A DNA stretch of 64,000 nt from an uncultured Pedobacter sp. (GTDB lineage: Bacteria > Bacteroidota > Bacteroidia > Sphingobacteriales > Sphingobacteriaceae): contig NZ_CAMLHF010000003.1 of the NCBI RefSeq assembly GCF_946479715.1, forward strand, positions 10,425 to 74,424, read 5' to 3'. The notes beneath the pieces are model-generated. The model searched no databases. It was not told where the DNA came from and saw nothing but the letters and a program-made list of their open reading frames with translations. The translations under genes were made by a program, and so were the position numbers. Positions 26,510 to 36,600 of this stretch are shown piece after piece; the stretch's first letter is position 1, and each line of letters starts with the position of its first letter.

Positions 26510-26583
26510 TGGGCCCAGCTGGGCTCGAACCAGCGACCAAAAGATTATGAGTCTTCTACTCTAACCAACTGAGCTATAGGCCC
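26510..26583 (-). tRNA. tRNA with CAT anticodon (tRNA-Ile2 or elongator tRNA-Met)
   Basis: The minus-strand cloverleaf has acceptor GGGCCTA/TGGGCCC, D-arm GCTCAGTTGGTTAGAG, anticodon loop CTCATAA (anticodon at 26549-26547), T-arm GCTGG-TTCGAGC-CCAGC and discriminator A at 26510. CCA is not encoded. C4-G69 and C5-G68 in the acceptor stem are determinants used by TilS for tRNA-Ile2 in E. coli, so Ile2 is favoured over Met, but automatic callers may report Met. Confidence 0.93.
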
Positions 26584-26635
26584 TGAAAATCTTATTAGAT
26601 TTTGCGAGTGCAATGTTACATATTTGTATCCAATT

Positions 26636-27289
26636 ATGGAAACAGTTTTAGCACAAAAAATAAAAAATATTATTTTCGATTATGGCAACGTTATATTCGA
26701 AATAGACTTTGTAAGGACTCAAAATGCTCTTTTACAATTAGGTATAACCGATGTTCAGCAGTTCTTTGCCCATAAAAATCATAATGAAATTTTTAATGAT
26801 TTTGAGACCGGATCTATCTCTCCGGCCCAGTTTCGCAGTAAAATACGCGAAGCAGCCAACAATCCTGGGCTGGCCGACGAACAAATTGACAGCGCGTGGA
26901 ACAGTTTGTTGATTGGAGTTCCATCTCCGGCAGTACACGACACACTGCTTAAAGTAAAAGAAAAATACCGCACTTTTCTACTTAGCAACAATAACGAAAT
27001 TCACTACAATTGGATTGTAGATTACCTGAAACGAGAATTTAATGTTGAGGATAATAACCACCTGTTTGAAAAAACATATTACTCTCAGCAAATGTTCCTT
27101 CGCAAACCAAATGTTGAGATATTTGAACAGGTCATCAAAGAAAACAACCTTATACCAGAGGAAACCTTGTTTATTGATGATAGTCCACAGCATCTTGTGG
27201 GAGCTAAACTGGCAGGACTTAATACATTGTTAATGGATAAACATCCTAAAGATCTGGAGCAATTTTTAACTGATCATCATATCTTATAG
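26636..27289 (+). CDS. HAD-family phosphatase (subfamily IA)
   Basis: From ATG 26636 the protein has 217 residues. Motif I is IIFDYGNVIFEIDF, in which the second Asp of DxD is replaced by Gly-Asn (DYGNV), as in many YihX-like HAD-IA enzymes. Motif II is FLLSNNNEIH, motif III KPNVEIF and motif IV LFIDDSPQHLVGA. Likely substrates are small sugar or nucleotide phosphates. A TTG at 26624 is an unlikely earlier start. It precedes the DUF962 gene by 13 bases, suggesting an operon. Confidence 0.85.
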   Translation: METVLAQKIKNIIFDYGNVIFEIDFVRTQNALLQLGITDVQQFFAHKNHNEIFNDFETGSISPAQFRSKIREAANNPGLADEQIDSAWNSLLIGVPSPAVHDTLLKVKEKYRTFLLSNNNEIHYNWIVDYLKREFNVEDNNHLFEKTYYSQQMFLRKPNVEIFEQVIKENNLIPEETLFIDDSPQHLVGAKLAGLNTLLMDKHPKDLEQFLTDHHIL

Positions 27290-27302
27290 TTAAATTTGTG
27301 GC

Positions 27303-27623
27303 ATGACTGAAAAAAGATATAAATCTCTTAAGGAATTTTATCCTTTCTACCTGAGCGAACATAGTAATCTTACTAGTCGGATATTGCATTTTATTGGAAG
27401 CCTGCTTGCTGTATTGCTATTGTTTACAGCAGTATTGTTTCACGACTTACGCTTTATAATCGGCATTCCAATAGTTGGATATGGCTTTGCCTGGGTAGGT
27501 CATTTCTTTTTCGAAAAAAACAAACCTGCTACTTTTCAATATCCAGCCTATAGTTTGGCCTGCGATTTTATTTTGTTCTGGGACTTACTGACAGGGAGTC
27601 AGCCTTTTAAAGTAAAGAAGTAA
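27303..27623 (+). CDS. DUF962/Mpo1-like small membrane protein
   Basis: The 106-residue protein begins with FYPFYLSEHSNLTSRILHFIGSLLAVLL, followed by a second helix and GHFFFEKNKPATFQYPAYSLACDFILFWDLLTG. This is the DUF962 pattern shared with yeast Mpo1, a 2-hydroxy fatty acid dioxygenase that uses conserved His residues. Those in SEHSN, LHFIG and GHFFFEKN are visible. The role in alpha-oxidation of 2-hydroxy fatty acids (Sphingobacteriaceae contain sphingolipids) is inference. Confidence 0.8.
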   Translation: MTEKRYKSLKEFYPFYLSEHSNLTSRILHFIGSLLAVLLLFTAVLFHDLRFIIGIPIVGYGFAWVGHFFFEKNKPATFQYPAYSLACDFILFWDLLTGSQPFKVKK

Positions 27624-27706
27624 CTCGTCATCTCGAACGCAGAGAGAGATCTCTTGAACAATGCCTGAACAAGAGATCTCTCTCTGCGTTCGAGATGACG
27701 AGTTAC
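27620..27706. repeat. Perfect 37-bp inverted repeat (REP-like variant)
   Basis: Arms 27620-27656 and 27670-27706 are perfectly complementary with a 13-base loop. The sequence is a diverged form of the same element as 16025-16119 (CTCGTCATCTCGA ends, AAGAGATCTCTC inner part). It contains the DUF962 stop codon (27621-27623). A short extra copy of the arm tip follows at about 27711-27735. Confidence 0.9.
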
Positions 27707-27751
27707 AAATGAGACGAGTTATGGATGACGAGGTGAGCTTTTTTGCATGTA

Positions 27752-30274
27752 TTACTTCACTTCTTTAACCAGCAAATTGTCAATGCTTGCCAGCGAATCG
27801 AATGCCCTAACGCCAATCATACCGCTTTTAAATTCTGAATCTTTTACAGCTATCAATGGCTTTTCCGATCCGTTAAAGTATACTTTAATATCGCTGCCTT
27901 TGGCTTCTATTTTAACCTTGTACGCCTTTCCGATTTCTAATTTTTGCTGTTCTGATGCAAGTGCTACCCATTTCTGATCAGATGATTTACCCAATTGGAT
28001 CGTACCTGTTTCAGCATCAATTCCCAGGTAGTAACCCTTATACATGTCTGCGCCAAGTACCGCATCTGTAACTCTGAAAACCAGACCGGCATTGCCTTTT
28101 GAGTTTAGCTGTACGGTAGCTTCGTAGCTCAGGTCTTTAAACATGGTGCTGCTCGCCATCGCTTTTGAACCATGTATTCCATATCCCCATGAGCCTTTAT
28201 TAGATGCAGCATGGATTGCTCCATCTTTAATAAACCAGCTGCCGCCATACAATAACCAGTCTTTAACTGTAGCATTGTCAAAGTTTTCTTTAAACAGCTT
28301 GCGTGTGCTTTCGGGTGTGCCAATTACTGGAAAATTACTGATCCTGATGTTCTCGCTTCCAAAAGGGGTAAGGGTTATTTCTTCAGTTTGTTCAGATGAA
28401 ACAACCGGACTTCTGGGTACTTCAAAGGCATGCATTTTATTATATGCCATGGTCCATGAAGGTATTTTTTTTGCAGAAACTTTCAGTTTAACAGGAGTAG
28501 TGGACTGAATAAATGGATTTTCCGGCATTGCCGTATTTTGAACTTTTATAGAACCGGCTAAATTCTTACGGTCTATTACCAGCCCATAGTTCCAGGGCGA
28601 AGCAGAGGACACCTCATAGTCAAAAAAGCCTTCTACAGGATGTTTTTTACGGATACTGTATTTAGCATCCATCTGTAATCCATATACCAGTGGGCCGCGT
28701 TCTACAGTAACCGATTGGTTTACCTGATCTGATACTTTTACCTCCATAGGGAAATTAAGTACCACCTCGTCGTTGCTGTTCCATGGTCTGTTGATGGTAT
28801 AAACCTGACCGGTTTTAACATTCGACAATGCCTTGCCATTAACCGCTATCTGTGGGTTTTTACACCATTCTGGTATTCTTAATTTTAAAGGGAAAGTAGC
28901 AGCCTTCGCCAGTTCTATTTTAATTTTGATCTGCTCTTCAAAAGGGTAATTGGTTACTACATTCAATTTAACCGGAACGGCATCAGCTACAAAAGCATTC
29001 AACTCAACCGGTGCATAGGCAATTACAGCTAAACCCTTATCAGGGGTTGCTGCCCAGCTGTTTTTTACAAAATATGGCCAGCCCATATGCATGTTGTACC
29101 TGCAGCAGCCCATGCCGGAGTACGGACTTAGAAGTATTCCTCCATCGTAATCTTCATCAAAACCGGAGTTACCATGCTTACATACCACCTGGTTGGGCTG
29201 GGTATAATATAAATGAGATTTAATGTCTCTGCTAAATTGCGATGGCAGGGTATTAAAAGCAATTTTCTCCAGTCTGTCGCCAATCTGTGCATCATGAACT
29301 ATTCTGGCTGTGGTTTCCAGACTTTGCATCCATTCTACCACGGTGCAGGTCTCCGTTCCCTGAAATGAGCTTTTGCCGGCAAGGAATTCAGTTCCGGATG
29401 CAATGCCCGATGCCTGACCATGATCCCTCATTAAATTGCTGATTCCCTTTTCTGTTGCATCTCTGTAAAATGGCGTGTTGTTCAGTTGTGAGTAAATTGC
29501 CGGAAGCTTAAGCGCCTGGCCAACACTAACGCTGTGCTTGGTATGGAAATCATCACCGTAATGGTAAAACTGGTTATTTGTGTAGATATCTGCCCAAGGA
29601 TAGGCCTGCGATTTTAGCTTTTCGGCCAAGGTTAGCAAAGACCTTTCACCAGTTCTGTTGTACAACCACAATACCAATTCTATGTTGTCGCCTGTTCTTG
29701 ATTTGCTCCATTCGGTTAATGGTTTTTTATCCAGGTTCTCCAGCTGGTACTTAAAATATTTGGTAAAAAAGCCAAGCACCCGTTCATCGCCGGTAGCTTC
29801 ATAATAACTTTGTATGGCATACATCATTGGCATTCTTGGCCACCAGTCGTTCATTTTTGCAGGGCCAAAAGCACCATTAGCCTGCTGATGATCTAATGTC
29901 CAGTTGATCCATTTCTGCGATTTTGCTTTTAATTCAGGATTATCCAATGTATAAGCCAGGGCTATAAGTCCTTTTACGTAATAAGGAACACGTTCCCAGC
30001 CTTCGCCGTTGCCGCCCAGCCAATCAGATTCGGGGCCAAGGTTCGATGCTTCCGGATAAAGTTCTTCGGCATGTCCGGTTGCTCCATCTTTTTGCAGTTC
30101 CAATTGTTTCAGCAACCAGCCTTTGGCCTTTATACTGCCTAGCGCAAGTTGTATATATGTATCGGCAGTTAGGGGTGCACGGTTGTATATATATTGCTTT
30201 CCAGGGCCGTTTTGCGCAAAGAGCAATGAGGGGATCGAAGCAAATGCTAAGATGAGTGATTTCTTAACGTTCAT
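27752..30274 (-). CDS. GH127-like beta-L-arabinofuranosidase with C-terminal LamG-like domain
   Basis: The start was chosen at ATG 30274 (MNVKKSLILAFASIPSLLFAQ signal peptide), giving 840 residues. The (alpha/alpha)6-barrel family (formerly DUF1680) shows LTADTYIQLALGSIKAKGWL, CTVVEWMQSLET with the conserved Glu, and GMGCCRYNMHMGWPYFVKNSW, whose cysteines hold the zinc and supply the nucleophile in GH127 enzymes. After about residue 640 a concanavalin-like 3-keto-disaccharide-hydrolase/LamG domain follows (YEATVQLNSKGNAGLVFRVTD ... IKVYFNGSEKPL). It probably removes arabinofuranose or related residues in the periplasm as part of the adjacent PUL. Confidence 0.82.
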   Translation of the reverse strand: MNVKKSLILAFASIPSLLFAQNGPGKQYIYNRAPLTADTYIQLALGSIKAKGWLLKQLELQKDGATGHAEELYPEASNLGPESDWLGGNGEGWERVPYYVKGLIALAYTLDNPELKAKSQKWINWTLDHQQANGAFGPAKMNDWWPRMPMMYAIQSYYEATGDERVLGFFTKYFKYQLENLDKKPLTEWSKSRTGDNIELVLWLYNRTGERSLLTLAEKLKSQAYPWADIYTNNQFYHYGDDFHTKHSVSVGQALKLPAIYSQLNNTPFYRDATEKGISNLMRDHGQASGIASGTEFLAGKSSFQGTETCTVVEWMQSLETTARIVHDAQIGDRLEKIAFNTLPSQFSRDIKSHLYYTQPNQVVCKHGNSGFDEDYDGGILLSPYSGMGCCRYNMHMGWPYFVKNSWAATPDKGLAVIAYAPVELNAFVADAVPVKLNVVTNYPFEEQIKIKIELAKAATFPLKLRIPEWCKNPQIAVNGKALSNVKTGQVYTINRPWNSNDEVVLNFPMEVKVSDQVNQSVTVERGPLVYGLQMDAKYSIRKKHPVEGFFDYEVSSASPWNYGLVIDRKNLAGSIKVQNTAMPENPFIQSTTPVKLKVSAKKIPSWTMAYNKMHAFEVPRSPVVSSEQTEEITLTPFGSENIRISNFPVIGTPESTRKLFKENFDNATVKDWLLYGGSWFIKDGAIHAASNKGSWGYGIHGSKAMASSTMFKDLSYEATVQLNSKGNAGLVFRVTDAVLGADMYKGYYLGIDAETGTIQLGKSSDQKWVALASEQQKLEIGKAYKVKIEAKGSDIKVYFNGSEKPLIAVKDSEFKSGMIGVRAFDSLASIDNLLVKEVK

Positions 30275-30345
30275 GTTTATAAATGGCTTTGTGTGTTTAA
30301 AGAACAAGTTTATTATAAAATATTTACTGTTTCATTTCTTATTCG

Positions 30346-30362
30346 CAGATTGATACAATCTG
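30346..30362. promoter_or_regulatory. 17-bp palindrome between divergent glycosidase genes
   Basis: CAGATTG-ata-CAATCTG is a perfect inverted repeat with a 3-base spacer in the intergenic region of the GH127-like and GH43-like genes. It is a candidate operator for the locus; no matching site was found elsewhere. Confidence 0.5.
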
Positions 30363-30492
30363 AAGAATTTTTGAAACGTTTAGGCGAGTATTATTGCTGA
30401 ATGTTAATATTACTTAATGAATGGATAAGAAATTAAAATTATAGGTTTTGGAATGTGCTTTATTTGTTACCGAATTTAGTTAATCTCATGAA

Positions 30493-32154
30493 ATGAAAAA
30501 GTACCTGTTTATTCACCTCATCCTTTGTGTTTTCTTTTTAACACCCTGCACGCTTATTGCCCAAATTACAGAAAGGCCAAGGCCTGTTGAGTGGGATCAG
30601 CTGGTAGAAGGCGGGCGGTTTAAAGACCGTTTGTTACCTATGCCAAAAGGCAAGCTAAGCAGTGATACCTGGGGTGCCAAAGGTGTATTGCCCCGTTATG
30701 TGGATAATGGTATTGAAGACCGCATAAGGTCTTATTGGGGAGGGAAAATAATTTTAGGATCGGATAAACTATATCATCTTTATGTAGCCGGCTGGCTCGA
30801 AAGTTCAGCAAAAGGCCATGGCGAGTGGCCTAATTCTATTGTTTACCATACAGTAAGCAATAACTCAATAGGCCCTTTTGTGGTAAAAGACACTATAGGC
30901 AAAGGCCATAACCCTGAAGTTTTTCAGCTCAAAGACGGCAGGTATGTGATTTACATTATTGATGGATATTATATATCAAATGGTTTAAACGGGCCATGGG
31001 AATTAAAGCATTTTGATTTCGATAAAAGAGACCGTGCGATTATCGAAGGCCTTTCGAATTTAACCTTTGCACAAAGAGAAGATGGTTCTTACCTGATGGT
31101 TTGCAGAGGCGGAGGGGTGTGGATCAGCAAAACAGGGGTTTCTGCTTACAACCAAATTACCGACAGAAGGGTTTACCCGAATGTAAAGGGTGAGTTTGAG
31201 GATCCGGTAGTGTGGCGTGACAATGTCCAATATCATCTAATTGTTAACGACTGGCTTGGAAGGATTGCTTTTTACGAACGCTCAAAGGATGGGGTTAACT
31301 GGGTTACAGATCCGGGAGAAGCTTATACCATCGGTGTGGCAAAACATGAAGACGGACGAGTAGAAGACTGGTATAAATTTGAGCGTATTAAAGTATTTCA
31401 GGATAATTATGGAAGGGCTATCCAGGCGAACTTTGCCGTAATAGATACTTCAAAGGCAGATGATAAAGCGAGCGACCGCCATAGTTCCAAAAACATCAGC
31501 GTTCCGTTGAATCCGGGTGTTTTATTAACCATGCTGAATAAGGAGTTGCCAACAGCTAAAACTAAGATGATCAGCGTTAAAATTGCGGCCGAAAAAGGGT
31601 TTAACCCGCAAACAGATGTAGATGTTAAATCCCTGCGTTTTGGAGCTTCGTCTGAGGTTAACTTTGGCAGAGGCAGCAAGGTTTTGAGCGTGCAAAAATC
31701 AAATAAAGACCTGATTGTAAATTTTGAGGCCAAGGGTAGTGGCATCACAAAAGAAGAATTTGCACCTAAGCTAATCGGAAAAACTACTGCTGGTAAGCTG
31801 CTTTATGGCTATACCCGAGTGCCGTGGTTAAACTATAATGAGGCTATTCTTTCGGCCCGCAAACCGGTATTTAGTTCGGAAAATAATAAAACGGATCTAA
31901 AGATAGCAGTAGAGAATTTTGGTCAGGTGGTTTCGAAAAAGAGCGTTTTGGAGGTTACTTGTCTAATTGGTAACGAGAAGAAAACTTTGGGTACTGCTGC
32001 GGTTCCTTTACTACAGCCATATGGTAAAACAGAAGTTAACCTGCTTACAGATCAGGTATTTGAAAAAGGGAAGGAGTATGCGTTTTCTGTAACGGTGAGT
32101 ACGAATAACACAAAAGTTTCCTTATTCGAGTTTAAAGCGGTTCCGGTTAAATAG
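30493..32154 (+). CDS. Secreted GH43/GH32-like five-bladed propeller protein
   Basis: The 553-residue protein starts with a signal peptide (MKKYLFIHLILCVFFLTPCTLIAQ). The middle section reads as a beta-propeller glycosidase: SIVYHTVSNNSIGPFVVKDTIGKGHNPEVFQLKDGRYVIYIIDGYYIS, GLSNLTFAQREDGSYLM and GEFEDPVVWRDNVQYHLIVND, where Asp, Glu and Asp residues sit as in clan GH-F/J enzymes. A beta-sandwich tail (about 440-553) resembles CARDB/Ig domains. Family number and substrate are not certain. It is divergent from GH127 and belongs to the PUL. Confidence 0.65.
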   Translation: MKKYLFIHLILCVFFLTPCTLIAQITERPRPVEWDQLVEGGRFKDRLLPMPKGKLSSDTWGAKGVLPRYVDNGIEDRIRSYWGGKIILGSDKLYHLYVAGWLESSAKGHGEWPNSIVYHTVSNNSIGPFVVKDTIGKGHNPEVFQLKDGRYVIYIIDGYYISNGLNGPWELKHFDFDKRDRAIIEGLSNLTFAQREDGSYLMVCRGGGVWISKTGVSAYNQITDRRVYPNVKGEFEDPVVWRDNVQYHLIVNDWLGRIAFYERSKDGVNWVTDPGEAYTIGVAKHEDGRVEDWYKFERIKVFQDNYGRAIQANFAVIDTSKADDKASDRHSSKNISVPLNPGVLLTMLNKELPTAKTKMISVKIAAEKGFNPQTDVDVKSLRFGASSEVNFGRGSKVLSVQKSNKDLIVNFEAKGSGITKEEFAPKLIGKTTAGKLLYGYTRVPWLNYNEAILSARKPVFSSENNKTDLKIAVENFGQVVSKKSVLEVTCLIGNEKKTLGTAAVPLLQPYGKTEVNLLTDQVFEKGKEYAFSVTVSTNNTKVSLFEFKAVPVK

Positions 32155-32159
32155 GGGTA

Positions 32160-33473
32160 TCAGAAGGTTTCTTTTGTCTTAAGGTCGGTTATGTGTAAGT
32201 TATCGAAATAGCCTATTCCTGCTATTGTCAATTTAACTCCCATAATCTTGCCAATTGATTCGTGGTATTGTGTTTTAAAAGTTTCTTTAGAATTGATGTA
32301 TAGTTTAACCTGTTTGTTTTCAATTCGGAGCTTTAAATCAGCACCGCTACTCAAGTCATGTCCAAGCGCCCTGAGGTCGTATTTATCACCGCTTCTGGTA
32401 TTTTCAGAGAATTGATAATGTGCCCAGGCTACGCATTCGGGTTTAATGATGCCGAACACATGCTTGTCTTTTTCTCCGTAAATAAACAGATCTGCCTGTG
32501 AGCACCTTACACCTGCCCTGTTTTCTGAAGAAGCAACACGCATCGTGAGTTCAAAATTATCTCCGTTAATGGTTGTAGGTTTTATATTTGAGAAAGCAAC
32601 AAAGAAAGTGCGATTGGTATCCACACCGGCGCTGTAAACTTCTTTTGCAGATACGCTAATGGGTTTTCGAAGGCCTAGATTCTTTACTAAAACGGGGTAT
32701 ACCCTGCTGGTATCCTTCATCACAGAGGTAATGGCGCTCCAATCTTTACTTTGTAAATAAACATATCCGGTATCAATGGGTTTGTTCTTATAAAACAGCA
32801 CAGGGTAATACCTTCCCGGAATCTCGTAATAATGATTAAAAAGGCTGTCAGAGAGGTTAATTCGCCTTTTCCGGTCATCTCCAAAATCAATAGAAAAGTT
32901 AGAAGATGAATCAGGCAATGGGCCGGCTGCATCCAGTTTAAATATAGCCGAATGTGGGGTAAGTCCTTCCGGGTTTATGCAGTTTAGTTTTATGCTTTGA
33001 GCGAATAGCTCGCTGTCTGTTTTTGGTTTTCTTAATAGTACTATCGCGATAAACGTAGCTAGTACTATGAAAGCAATAAAGTAAAACATTTTCTTATTGC
33101 TTTCCTGCTTATACATGCCAGGAGTTTTAGCGGGTACCTTTTGTACCAGTCCGGTTTTTACATCTATAATGGGGTTCTTAAATTCAAATTCGTACCAGTC
33201 TCTGTAACCTACAAATTTTGCAAGGGCGTCCCGTGTTGCTTTTTGAGGATAATATCGGGTAGGTGTTTTAGATTTTCCAAAGATTCTTTTAAGGGTGCTT
33301 TCGCTTAAATGAATGGATGTTTTACGTGATAACAGACCACTCAACCTTACATAGTCGCTGTTCGTCCAGTCAGGAATTGGCTTTTCGCCAATCTGCTCAG
33401 CTACTTTCTGGCAGCATATATCCAGCTGTTGAAAAAATATTGAATTTTCAGCTTGTTCAGAATGCCTGTTCAT
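32160..33473 (-). CDS. Membrane-anchored regulator: HTH-like domain, TM, PKD- and LamG-like sensor
   Basis: In this 437-residue protein, residues 36-100 look like a helical DNA-binding region (YVRLSGLLSRKTSIHLSESTLKRIFGK ... ATRDALAKFVGYRDWYEFEF). A single span follows at 129-147 (MFYFIAFIVLATFIAIVLL). The outside part has a PKD-like domain (about 160-260, NFSIDFGDDRKRRINLSDSLFNHYYEIPG) and a concanavalin-like sandwich (about 300-430, DLKLRIENKQVKLYINSKETF). This ToxR/CadC-like order, beside and divergent from susC, suggests a one-component glycan sensor. It is not a hybrid two-component or SARP protein. The DNA-binding assignment is by pattern only. Confidence 0.65.
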   Translation of the reverse strand: MNRHSEQAENSIFFQQLDICCQKVAEQIGEKPIPDWTNSDYVRLSGLLSRKTSIHLSESTLKRIFGKSKTPTRYYPQKATRDALAKFVGYRDWYEFEFKNPIIDVKTGLVQKVPAKTPGMYKQESNKKMFYFIAFIVLATFIAIVLLRKPKTDSELFAQSIKLNCINPEGLTPHSAIFKLDAAGPLPDSSSNFSIDFGDDRKRRINLSDSLFNHYYEIPGRYYPVLFYKNKPIDTGYVYLQSKDWSAITSVMKDTSRVYPVLVKNLGLRKPISVSAKEVYSAGVDTNRTFFVAFSNIKPTTINGDNFELTMRVASSENRAGVRCSQADLFIYGEKDKHVFGIIKPECVAWAHYQFSENTRSGDKYDLRALGHDLSSGADLKLRIENKQVKLYINSKETFKTQYHESIGKIMGVKLTIAGIGYFDNLHITDLKTKETF

Positions 33474-33512
33474 CTGGTGTAAATAGTTGTTTTATAGTTG
33501 GTTAGGTTGTCT

Positions 33513-33532
33513 AAAATATTGACCAATATTTT
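33513..33532. promoter_or_regulatory. Palindromic operator candidate between the regulator and susC
   Basis: AAAATATTG-ac-CAATATTTT, a 9-bp perfect inverted repeat with a 2-base spacer, lies 40 bases before the membrane regulator's ATG and 113 bases before susC. It is placed where an autoregulating activator could control both genes. Confidence 0.5.
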
Positions 33533-33644
33533 GGATATGGTATTGGTGGCTCATTCTGTAAAACGGGATATAAATTTACTAAACCAATCAAAACTAAATC
33601 AGATTGACAAATAACAATCTTTTTTAAAACTTAACCAAATATAA

Positions 33645-36600
33645 ATGAAAAGAAAATTATTACTTCTGGCGATGTTTTTAGGCCTGCAATATGCAGCCGT
33701 CGCACAAACCAAAAAAGTATCGGGTAAGGTTATCGATGCCATCACAAAACAACCTCTGGCGGGTGTTAGTATTACTGTTTCAGACACCAAACAGGGAACA
33801 AGTACTAATGCGGAAGGCGCGTTTACCTTAAACGCCCCCTCCGACGCAAAAACCATCCTCTTAACTTTTGTCGGCTACCAGGACCAAATTGTTGAACTTA
33901 CGGGTAAACCACTTCAAATTGGTCTGCTGGTTGATAATAAAGACCTCAACGAAGTTGTAGTAGTTGGTTATGGTACGCAAAGAAAAAAGGACCTGACTGG
34001 CGCAGTAACTTCAATAGGATCAAAGGATGTAGGCGGGCGACAAACCCTTCAGGTTTCTGAAGCCCTGCAAGGCAGTGTTGGCGGTGTTTCTGTAACCCGT
34101 AGCAGCAGTGCACCCGGCTCGGGATCCAGCATTTCCATCAGAGGGATTACCACCATTGGAACTAACAGTCCACTAATTATTGTAGACGGTGTGCCTGTAA
34201 GTAATATTGATAATGTAAACCCAAATGATGTAGAGAACATTACGGTGTTAAAAGACGCGGCCTCAGCTGCAATTTATGGATCAAGGGGAGCGGCAGGCGT
34301 AATCTTAGTAACAACTAAAAGAGCAAAAGAAGGGCAAAGCAGCCTGGAATATAACTACGAATACGGTGTGCAAAGGGCAACCGCATTACCTGAATATGCA
34401 GGCGTACAAGATTATATGCGCTATTTTAATGAGCAGGCTACTAACGATGGTGCCTCTACCGGGCCTTTTCCGCAAGCAAGTATCGATAAGTACCTAGAAA
34501 ACAACCTGGCCGATCCGGACAAGTTTCCAAATACCAATTGGCAGGAAACGGTAATGACCAATAAATCGGCCCCACGCCAGCGTCATGACCTTGTATTTAC
34601 CATGGGAACTGATAAAATTAAAACCAAAGCCTCTTTTGGATATTCAGATGCCGGAGCATTTTACGACAATCGTTCTTATAACAGATACCTGTTTCGCATC
34701 AATAACGACCTGCAGTTGAACAGCAAAATGAACATCAACTTAGATGTTGCCTATAAAAGAACAACCAACAAAGGCAATGGAAATGAATTAAATAACAGCT
34801 ACAATCCCATTTATGAGGCACGTATAATGCCGCCAATTTATGATGATTTCTATTCCAACGGACTTTTAGCTTTTGGGAAAGATGGCAGAAATCCAATTGC
34901 TCAGATCAATGAGGGAGGATTTAGTAAAACCCTGGCAAATCAGATCAGCGGTCGCATTATGTTTAATTACAAACCCATTCAGGGACTTACCTTAACCATG
35001 CAGGTGGCACCAACTTTTGATCTGGATAAGGACAAGTATTTCTCTAAACAAATAAAGTTTACCAATGCCGATGGCAGCATAAGTACCATTGTGAACCAGC
35101 CTAAAACTATCCTGAGCGAAGGCAGAAACGAAGCCTTTAGTGTTAACGGGCAGTTGCTGGCTAACTATACCAGAGAGATCGCAAAAGATCATACCATTGA
35201 TGTGCTTGTGGGTTATGAAGAAAACTACAGGTCACTTGAATCTTTGGGTGCTTCCAGAACTGGTTTTGCCCTTATTGATTTTCCTTATTTAAATGCCGGA
35301 AGTACAGAACTGAGAGATAACTCGGGCAGTGCAAATGAATCTGGATTACATTCTCTTTTCAGTCGCTTGCAATACAATTACAAAAATAAATATTATATCC
35401 AGGGAAATATCCGTTCAGACCGGTCTTCCCGATTTGCTGATAAATTCAGAAATGCAGTATACCCATCGGTTTCTGCGGGCTGGACAGTTACGGAAGAAAG
35501 TTTTATGAAAAATATGAACTGGCTTTCTTTCCTTAAGTTAAGGGGTTCGTGGGGGCGTGCAGGTAATGAGCGATTGTTAGACCGGAACAATAACCCCGCC
35601 TATTATCCTTACCAGGCAACCATAGATTTTACAAATGCGCTGTTTTATCAGAATGGAGTTGTTACCCCGTTAACAGGTGGCGGACAGCAAGTATATGCCG
35701 TAGAGAACATCAGCTGGGAAACCAGTCAGACCACAGATGTTGGGTTAGACGCAGCTTTTCTTGACAACCGGTTAACTGTTTCTGCTGATTACTATAAAAA
35801 GAAAACTTACGATATCCTGCTACCGCTTGATATTCCACTATACTTAGGATACGACAAGCCTAACCAAAATGCGGGGGTATTAAATGTTAAAGGCTGGGAA
35901 CTGGAAATGGGCTGGAAAGATAAGATCGGGAATGTGAATTACGCTGTTGCAGCCAATGTTTCTGATGCAAAATCAAAAATCGGAGACCTGAAAGGGACAG
36001 AATTCAGAGGCGATCAGATTATCCGTAATGGCAGCGAATACAATGAATGGTTTGGGTATAAAGCCAATGGGATTTTCCAGACAGCGGCAGAAGTTGCCGG
36101 AGCACCGGTGTTAAATGCAAACACTAAAGCAGGAGATATCCGTTATCAGGATTTGAATAACGATGGAAAGATCACTACCGACGATAAGGTGCTATTGGGC
36201 GGAGCATTACCGCGCTATCAATATGGGGGAAATATAAGACTCGATTATGGAGGCTTTGATTTCGGTGCAGTGTTTCAGGGTGTTGGTAAAAAGTTAAGCC
36301 GTTTAAATGATGAAGTTACCCAGCCATTTGCCGAAGCATTTGGAAATGTACCAATTGAAATGGTAGGGAAATTCTGGAGCCCCAATAATACTGCAGAACA
36401 AAATCTTCAGGCCACTTATCCCAGATTATCACGTACCTCTACGTCGAACAACTATACCTTGTCAGATTTCTGGTTAATCGATGGCTCTTACTTTCGCGTA
36501 AAAAATCTTACGCTGGGGTATACCTTAAAGGAAAGCTGGATAAAAAAGGCAGGCATTCAATCGTTCCGTTTCTATATCTCAGCTAACGATCTGTTTTCGT

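Noticed and set aside
26510..26583. Initiator tRNA-fMet
   Set aside because: The 1-72 pair is G-C, not the mismatch of initiators, and the anticodon stem lacks the three G-C pairs.
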